This document shows positions 59,524 to 64,000 of a stretch of DNA of 64,000 nt, piece by piece. Under the pieces are notes generated by a model. It was not told the origin of the DNA and made no database searches. It saw only the letters and a program-made list of their open reading frames with translations. The stretch's first letter is position 1; every line of letters begins with the position of its first letter. This DNA comes from Aromatoleum buckelii (lineage in GTDB: Bacteria; Pseudomonadota; Gammaproteobacteria; Burkholderiales; Rhodocyclaceae), in the NCBI RefSeq assembly GCF_012910785.2, contig NZ_WTVH02000010.1, positions 434,001 to 498,000 of the forward strand. Direction: 5' to 3'. A program made the translations under genes and the position numbers.

Positions 59524-59672
59524 AGGGTTCGAAGCGGTTACACTCTGACGCACGAGACAGCCGGAAAACCGGCGGCGAACAGCAGGCCCGGCGGTGCAAA
59601 TCGAAGCTGCGAAGTATAGCAGACGGGTCGAGCGGCCCCGCATCGTGCACATTCCACCGATCACCCTCATTC

Positions 59673-61649
59673 ATGCACAACACGCTCGAGCTGGTCCTGT
59701 TGCTCCTGGCGGCCTGCGTCGTCGTGGTCGCGGTTTTTCGCAGCCTGAGCCTGCCGCCGGTGCTCGGATACCTGCTCGTCGGCGCCGGAGTCGGCCCGCA
59801 TGCGCTCGACCTGGTCGAAGCGTCGGACGGCGCGAGCCATTTGGCCGAGTTCGGCGTGGTGTTCCTGATGTTCTCTATCGGACTCGAGTTTTCGCTGCCG
59901 CGGCTGTTCGCGATGAAACGCATCGTGTTCGGACTCGGCGCGGCGCAGGTGCTCGGATCGCTGCTGTTCACGATGCTGGCGGGGACGATCTTCGGGCTCG
60001 GGTGGGGGGCGAGCTTCGCGCTCGGCGCGACGCTCGCGATGTCGTCGACGGCAATCCTCTCGAAGCTGCTGTCCGACCGCCTCGAACTCGACCGGCCGCA
60101 CGGCAGGGAAACGATCGGTGTGCTGTTGTTCCAGGATATCGCGGTCGTGCCGCTGCTGATTCTCATCCCCGCGCTGTCGCAGCCGGCCGGAGAACTCGCC
60201 GGGAGGCTCGGCATCGCGGCGCTCAAGGCCGTGGTGCTGCTCGCGCTGGTGCTCGTCGCCGGCCAGCGCGTGATGCGCTGGTGGTTTACCGTCGTCGCGC
60301 AGCGGCGCTCGGGCGAACTCTTCATGCTCAACGTGCTGCTGATCACGCTCGGGCTGGCGTGGCTTTCCGCGGCGGTGGGATTGTCGCTGGCGCTGGGGGC
60401 GTTCCTGGCGGGCATGCTGATTTCCGAAACCGAGTACCGCTACCAGGTCGAGGAGGACATCAAGCCGTTTCGCGACGTGCTGCTGGGCCTGTTTTTCGTC
60501 ACCGTCGGGATGTTCCTCGACGTCGGGCTGATCGTGGCGAACCTCGCGGCGGTGCTGGGCCTGCTGGTGGCGCTGCTGGTATTCAAGGGGGCGATCGTCT
60601 TCGCCGCGTCGCGCGCTTTCGGTTCGTCGAGTGGCACTGCCTTGCGCACGGCATTGTGGCTGTGCGCCGGCGGCGAGTTCGGCTTCGTGCTGATCTCGCA
60701 TATCGACGATGTCAATCTGATGCCGGAGGCGCTGCTGCAGGTCACGGTTGCCGCGCTGGTGCTGTCGATGCTTGTCGCGCCGCTGATCGTGCAGCTGAGC
60801 GACAGGCTGGTGCTGCGTTTCGTCGCTTCCGAATGGCTGCAGCGCTCGATGGAGCTGACGCGCGTCGCCGCGCAGACGATGAACACCAGCAAGCACATCA
60901 TCGTCTGCGGCTACGGTCGCAGCGGACAGTACATGGCGCGCTTCATGGAGCAGGAAAACGTCAGCTACGTCGCGCTCGACCTCGATCCGGAGCGCGTGCG
61001 CGAAGCGGGTGCAGCCGGCGATACCGTCGTGTATGGCGATGCCGCGCGCCACGAAACATTGATGGCCGCGGGGATCATGCGGGCGAGTGCGCTGGTGATT
61101 TCGTTCGGCGAAGTCGAAGCGGCGCTACGAGTCATGCACCGCGCCCATCTGCTGCGGCCGGACCTGCCGATCGTCGTGCGCGCGAGCGACGAGAAGGACA
61201 TGGCGCGGCTGTCGCAAGGCGGCGCCACCGAAGTGGTGCCGGAGGCTTTCGAAGGCAGCATCATCCTCGCCTCGCATGCGCTGGCGCTGATCGGCCTGCC
61301 GCTCAACCGCATCGTGCGACGCATCCGTGACATCCGCAACCAGCGCTATGCGCTGATGCGCGGCTTCTTCCACGGCGCGAGCGACGCAGCGGACGGGCCC
61401 GACGCGAACCAGGCGCGCCTGCGCTCGGTGACGCTGCCGGGCGGCGCCCGCGCAGTGGGCATGACGATCGGCGCGATCGGGCTCGGCGAAATCGGCGTCG
61501 GCGTCGGCGTGTCGGCAGTGCGCCGGCGGAACATCCGGGGGCTGTCGCCGGGGCCGGAAACGCAGCTCGAGGAAGGCGATGTCGTCGTCCTGATCGGCAT
61601 CCAGGCCGATCTCGAGCAGGCCGAGCGCCGCCTGCTCGGCGGGGCCTGA
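59673..61649 (+). CDS. KefB-type monovalent cation:proton antiporter with TrkA-N domain
   Basis: The 658-residue protein has a 12-helix CPA2 exchanger domain (FSIGLEFSLPRLFAM; LAMSSTAILSKLL; LLFQDIAVVPLL) and a cytosolic RCK/TrkA-N nucleotide-binding domain (IIVCGYGRSGQYMARFMEQENV), with a C-terminal RCK_C region. It probably exports K+ (or Na+) in exchange for protons. The YbaL/KefB/RosB group cannot be separated by eye. It is divergent from kdsD in a 149-bp gap, as in many betaproteobacteria. Confidence 0.92.
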   Translation: MHNTLELVLLLLAACVVVVAVFRSLSLPPVLGYLLVGAGVGPHALDLVEASDGASHLAEFGVVFLMFSIGLEFSLPRLFAMKRIVFGLGAAQVLGSLLFTMLAGTIFGLGWGASFALGATLAMSSTAILSKLLSDRLELDRPHGRETIGVLLFQDIAVVPLLILIPALSQPAGELAGRLGIAALKAVVLLALVLVAGQRVMRWWFTVVAQRRSGELFMLNVLLITLGLAWLSAAVGLSLALGAFLAGMLISETEYRYQVEEDIKPFRDVLLGLFFVTVGMFLDVGLIVANLAAVLGLLVALLVFKGAIVFAASRAFGSSSGTALRTALWLCAGGEFGFVLISHIDDVNLMPEALLQVTVAALVLSMLVAPLIVQLSDRLVLRFVASEWLQRSMELTRVAAQTMNTSKHIIVCGYGRSGQYMARFMEQENVSYVALDLDPERVREAGAAGDTVVYGDAARHETLMAAGIMRASALVISFGEVEAALRVMHRAHLLRPDLPIVVRASDEKDMARLSQGGATEVVPEAFEGSIILASHALALIGLPLNRIVRRIRDIRNQRYALMRGFFHGASDAADGPDANQARLRSVTLPGGARAVGMTIGAIGLGEIGVGVGVSAVRRRNIRGLSPGPETQLEEGDVVVLIGIQADLEQAERRLLGGA

Positions 61650-61797
61650 GCGCCTCTCGGGCGCCACTGCGACCGTCCGCGCTCTGATAAACTTCGCCGT
61701 TTGACCGATGCGCCGGGTAATGCGCGAAAGCACTTGATCTTCGTGAAGTGCCGCTCGTCCCTGATGCGTTAGTCTGCGTTTCCAAAGATTTTTCGGG

Positions 61798-62625
61798 TTG
61801 CCTCGCTTGTCATCCAACTCCTCCGCCACGCTCGTTCAGTTGCAGGACGTTCGCTTCGCATACGGCGAGCGGGTCATCCTGCGCGGCATCGATCTCGACA
61901 TCCCGCGCGGGAAAGTCGTGGCGATCATGGGCGGCAGCGGCTGTGGCAAGACGACTTTGCTGCGCCTGATCGGCGGGCAGCTGCGCGCCAGCGGCGGGAC
62001 CGTGAACGTCGCGGGCCAGGACCTGTCGCGCTTGTCGACGCGCGAACTTTATGCGTTGCGTCGACGCATGGGGATGCTGTTCCAGTTCGGCGCGCTCTTC
62101 ACCGACATGTCGGTGTTCGACAACGTCGCGTTCCCGCTGCGCGAACACACCGACTTGCAGCCTGAACTGATTCGCGACCTCGTGCTGATGAAGCTCAATG
62201 CCGTCGGCTTGCGGGGCGCGGCGACGCTGAAACCCGCGGAACTCTCAGGCGGCATGGCACGCCGTGTTGCGCTGGCGCGCGCGATTGCGCTCGACCCGAT
62301 GCTGATCATGTACGACGAGCCGTTCGCCGGCCTCGACCCGATCTCGCTGGGAGTCATCGGGCAGCTGATCCGCCGGCTCAACGATGCGCTCGGGGCGAGC
62401 ACGATCATGGTCACCCACGACATCCTCGAATCGCTGCAGATCGTCGATTACGTCTATTTCATCTCGGAAGGACGCATCGTCGCGCATGGCACCCCGGACG
62501 AGATCCGCGCCTCGACCGATCCGTTCGTGCAGCAGTTCATCCATGCCGAAGCCGACGGCCCGGTGCCGTTCCATTATCCGGCCGAGCCTCTTGCGCACAG
62601 CCTGCTGGGGCGGGGCGCGGCATGA
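61798..62625 (+). CDS. mlaF: Phospholipid transport ATP-binding protein MlaF
   Basis: The 275-residue ABC ATPase powers retrograde or anterograde phospholipid traffic between membranes. It has Walker [13 protein letters not shown], signature [14 protein letters not shown] and Walker [14 protein letters not shown]. No ATG starts the conserved region. The TTG at 61798 or the TTG at 61807 are the candidates; the latter gives [11 protein letters not shown]. It overlaps mlaE by four bases. Confidence 0.94.
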   Translation: MPRLSSNSSATLVQLQDVRFAYGERVILRGIDLDIPRGKVVAIMGGSGCGKTTLLRLIGGQLRASGGTVNVAGQDLSRLSTRELYALRRRMGMLFQFGALFTDMSVFDNVAFPLREHTDLQPELIRDLVLMKLNAVGLRGAATLKPAELSGGMARRVALARAIALDPMLIMYDEPFAGLDPISLGVIGQLIRRLNDALGASTIMVTHDILESLQIVDYVYFISEGRIVAHGTPDEIRASTDPFVQQFIHAEADGPVPFHYPAEPLAHSLLGRGAA

Positions 62626-63416
62626 ACGGCCTGCTCGCTCTCGTGCGCCGGCTCGGCCGTGGCGTCACCGACGCGGTGTGGCGGCTCGGTTTCGCGGCGC
62701 GCTTCTTCGGCTTGCTGCTGCTGTATTCCGGGCAGTCGCTGCTGCGCGTGCACCTGACGATCCGCGAAGTCTATTTCAGCGGCGTGCTGTCGCTGCTGAT
62801 CATCGTCGTGTCCGGGCTTTTCGTCGGCATGGTGCTCGGCCTGCAGGGTTACGAGACGCTGCAGCGTTTCGGCTCCGGCGATGCGCTCGGCGTGCTCGTG
62901 GCCCTGTCGCTGACGCGCGAACTGGGGCCGGTCGTCGCCGCGCTGCTGTTCGCGAGCCGCGCCGGCTCGGCCGTGACGGCCGAGATCGGCCTGATGAAAG
63001 CGACCGAGCAACTCAAGGCGATGGACATGATGGCGGTCAATCCGATCGCCCGCGTCGTCGCGCCGCGCTTCTGGGGCGGGGTGATCTCGATGCCGCTGCT
63101 CGCCGCGCTTTTTTCCGCGATGGGCGTGTTCGGCGGCTGGCTGATCGGGGTCGTGCTGATCGGCGTCGATGAAGGCGCTTTCTGGTCGCAGATGCAGGCG
63201 GCCGTCGATTTTCGCTTCGATGTCGTCAACGGCGTGATCAAGAGCGTGGTGTTCGGCGCCGCGGTGTCACTGATCGCGGTGTTCGAAGGGTACGACTGCA
63301 CGCCCACCGCCGAAGGCGTCTCGCGTGCGATCACCCGCACCGTCGTCAGCTCAGCGCTGGCGATCCTGGCGCTCGACTTCGTGCTTACTTCCTTCATGTT
63401 CAGGGGCCAGTCATGA
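62622..63416 (+). CDS. mlaE: Phospholipid transport permease MlaE
   Basis: The 264-residue inner-membrane permease of the Mla complex has the family core [47 protein letters not shown] and [16 protein letters not shown]. Overlaps with mlaF and mlaD indicate translational coupling. Confidence 0.96.
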   Translation: MNGLLALVRRLGRGVTDAVWRLGFAARFFGLLLLYSGQSLLRVHLTIREVYFSGVLSLLIIVVSGLFVGMVLGLQGYETLQRFGSGDALGVLVALSLTRELGPVVAALLFASRAGSAVTAEIGLMKATEQLKAMDMMAVNPIARVVAPRFWGGVISMPLLAALFSAMGVFGGWLIGVVLIGVDEGAFWSQMQAAVDFRFDVVNGVIKSVVFGAAVSLIAVFEGYDCTPTAEGVSRAITRTVVSSALAILALDFVLTSFMFRGQS

Positions 63417-63880
63417 GCCGTACAACGCTCGACCTGTGGGTCGGTTTCTTCGTCGTCATCGGCATGGCTGCGCTGCTGTTCCTTTCGCTGAAGGTCGGCA
63501 ATCTCGCGAGCGCCAATTTCAGCGAGTCCTACGTCATCAAGGCGCAATTCGACAACATCGGCGGCCTGAAGGTCAGGGCGCCGGTGAAGAGCGCAGGAGT
63601 CGTCGTCGGGCGCGTCACGGACATCGGCTTCGATACCGGCAGCTATCGCGCCGAAGTGACTTTCGTCGTCGATACCCGGTTTCAATTCCCTCGCGACACG
63701 ATCGCGACAATCCTGACGTCCGGGCTGCTCGGCGAGCAATACCTCGGGCTCGAGCCGGGCGGCGACGTCGAGATGCTGAAAAGCGGGGAGGCAGTGCAGA
63801 TCACGCAATCCGCGGTGGTGCTCGAAAAGCTGATCGGACAATTCCTGTTCAACAAGGCAGCGGAGACGCCGGCGAACTGA
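63413..63880 (+). CDS. mlaD: Phospholipid transport substrate-binding protein MlaD
   Basis: The 155-residue protein has one N-terminal membrane anchor ([22 protein letters not shown]) and an MCE domain ([55 protein letters not shown]). It forms the periplasmic hexamer that passes lipids. It overlaps mlaE by four bases. Confidence 0.96.
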   Translation: MSRTTLDLWVGFFVVIGMAALLFLSLKVGNLASANFSESYVIKAQFDNIGGLKVRAPVKSAGVVVGRVTDIGFDTGSYRAEVTFVVDTRFQFPRDTIATILTSGLLGEQYLGLEPGGDVEMLKSGEAVQITQSAVVLEKLIGQFLFNKAAETPAN

Positions 63881-63905
63881 CCCTGCCGCATCGCATCGAA
63901 CAAAA

Positions 63906-64000
63906 ATGAATAACAATTCCTCCCCCCGACACACGACGCTCGCGGCGATCGCGCTCTGCCTGATGCTCGCCGCCGGCTGCACGACGCGCATCGCGAACCC
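63906..64000 (+). CDS. mlaA: Probable MlaA/VacJ lipoprotein, 3' truncated by the window
   Basis: Only 31 codons are visible. They encode a short basic start, a hydrophobic stretch (LAAIALCLML) and a lipobox LAAGC, so the product is a lipoprotein. It lies 25 bp after mlaD, where many betaproteobacteria carry mlaA (vacJ). The name rests on position and the lipobox alone. Confidence 0.55.
   Translation, partial: MNNNSSPRHTTLAAIALCLMLAAGCTTRIAN

Overview
The window is high-GC (roughly two thirds G+C) bacterial chromosome. Gene content and order point to a betaproteobacterium of the Azoarcus/Aromatoleum/Thauera group (Rhodocyclales): a pth-rplY-prs-tRNA-Gln-ispE-lolB block, gmhB next to glyQS, a phasin, a gentisate pathway for aromatic degradation, pilU, and an mlaFED cluster. 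The assignment is an inference from sequence and synteny; no database was searched.

Bases 1-7216 are accessory DNA. They hold the 3' part of a very large phage-type polyvalent protein that runs in from the left edge, a small downstream phage-like gene, a complete 1430-bp IS256-family element with a 9-bp target duplication, and a two-gene toxin-antitoxin-like operon. That operon has a good promoter and a possible leaderless 18-codon leader ORF. A 400-bp non-coding stretch with a perfect dyad leads to a membrane c-di-GMP enzyme carrying a CxxCH haem motif.

Bases 10.7-34.6 kb are mostly housekeeping: apaG, purB, the Sec accessory genes (yajC-secD-secF) with tgt and queA, tRNA-Leu, the pth/rplY/prs/tRNA-Gln/ispE/lolB/TPR block, mutM, a dynamin-like GTPase, a ferredoxin-coaD-rsmD-M16-M16 operon, and ftsY-ftsE-ftsX. 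Next comes an orphan radical SAM/SPASM enzyme (34.7-35.8 kb).

Bases 35.9-43 kb are a catabolic island. A four-gene minus-strand run encodes gentisate 1,2-dioxygenase, fumarylpyruvate hydrolase, 3-hydroxybenzoate 6-hydroxylase and maleylpyruvate isomerase, which together would take 3-hydroxybenzoate through gentisate to fumarate and pyruvate. It is flanked by two LysR regulators, an MFS transporter and clear dyad operators in the divergent promoter regions. A periplasmic cupin and tRNA-Met follow.

Bases 43.9-55 kb hold miaB-ybeZ-ybeY-corC-lnt, glyQ-glyS-gmhB-plsC and pilU. At 55-56.8 kb a phasin with an exceptionally strong promoter and an enoyl-CoA hydratase lie where lptB-rpoN often follow lptA. 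The LPS transport and Kdo genes lptA-lptC-kdsC-kdsD (minus strand) are followed by a divergent KefB-type antiporter and then mlaF-mlaE-mlaD and the start of a probable mlaA, which is cut by the right edge.

The least explained items are the radical SAM/SPASM enzyme without a visible substrate, the unusual 166-residue partner of the RelE-like toxin, and the tandem ADP-ribosyltransferase-like units in the polyvalent protein.
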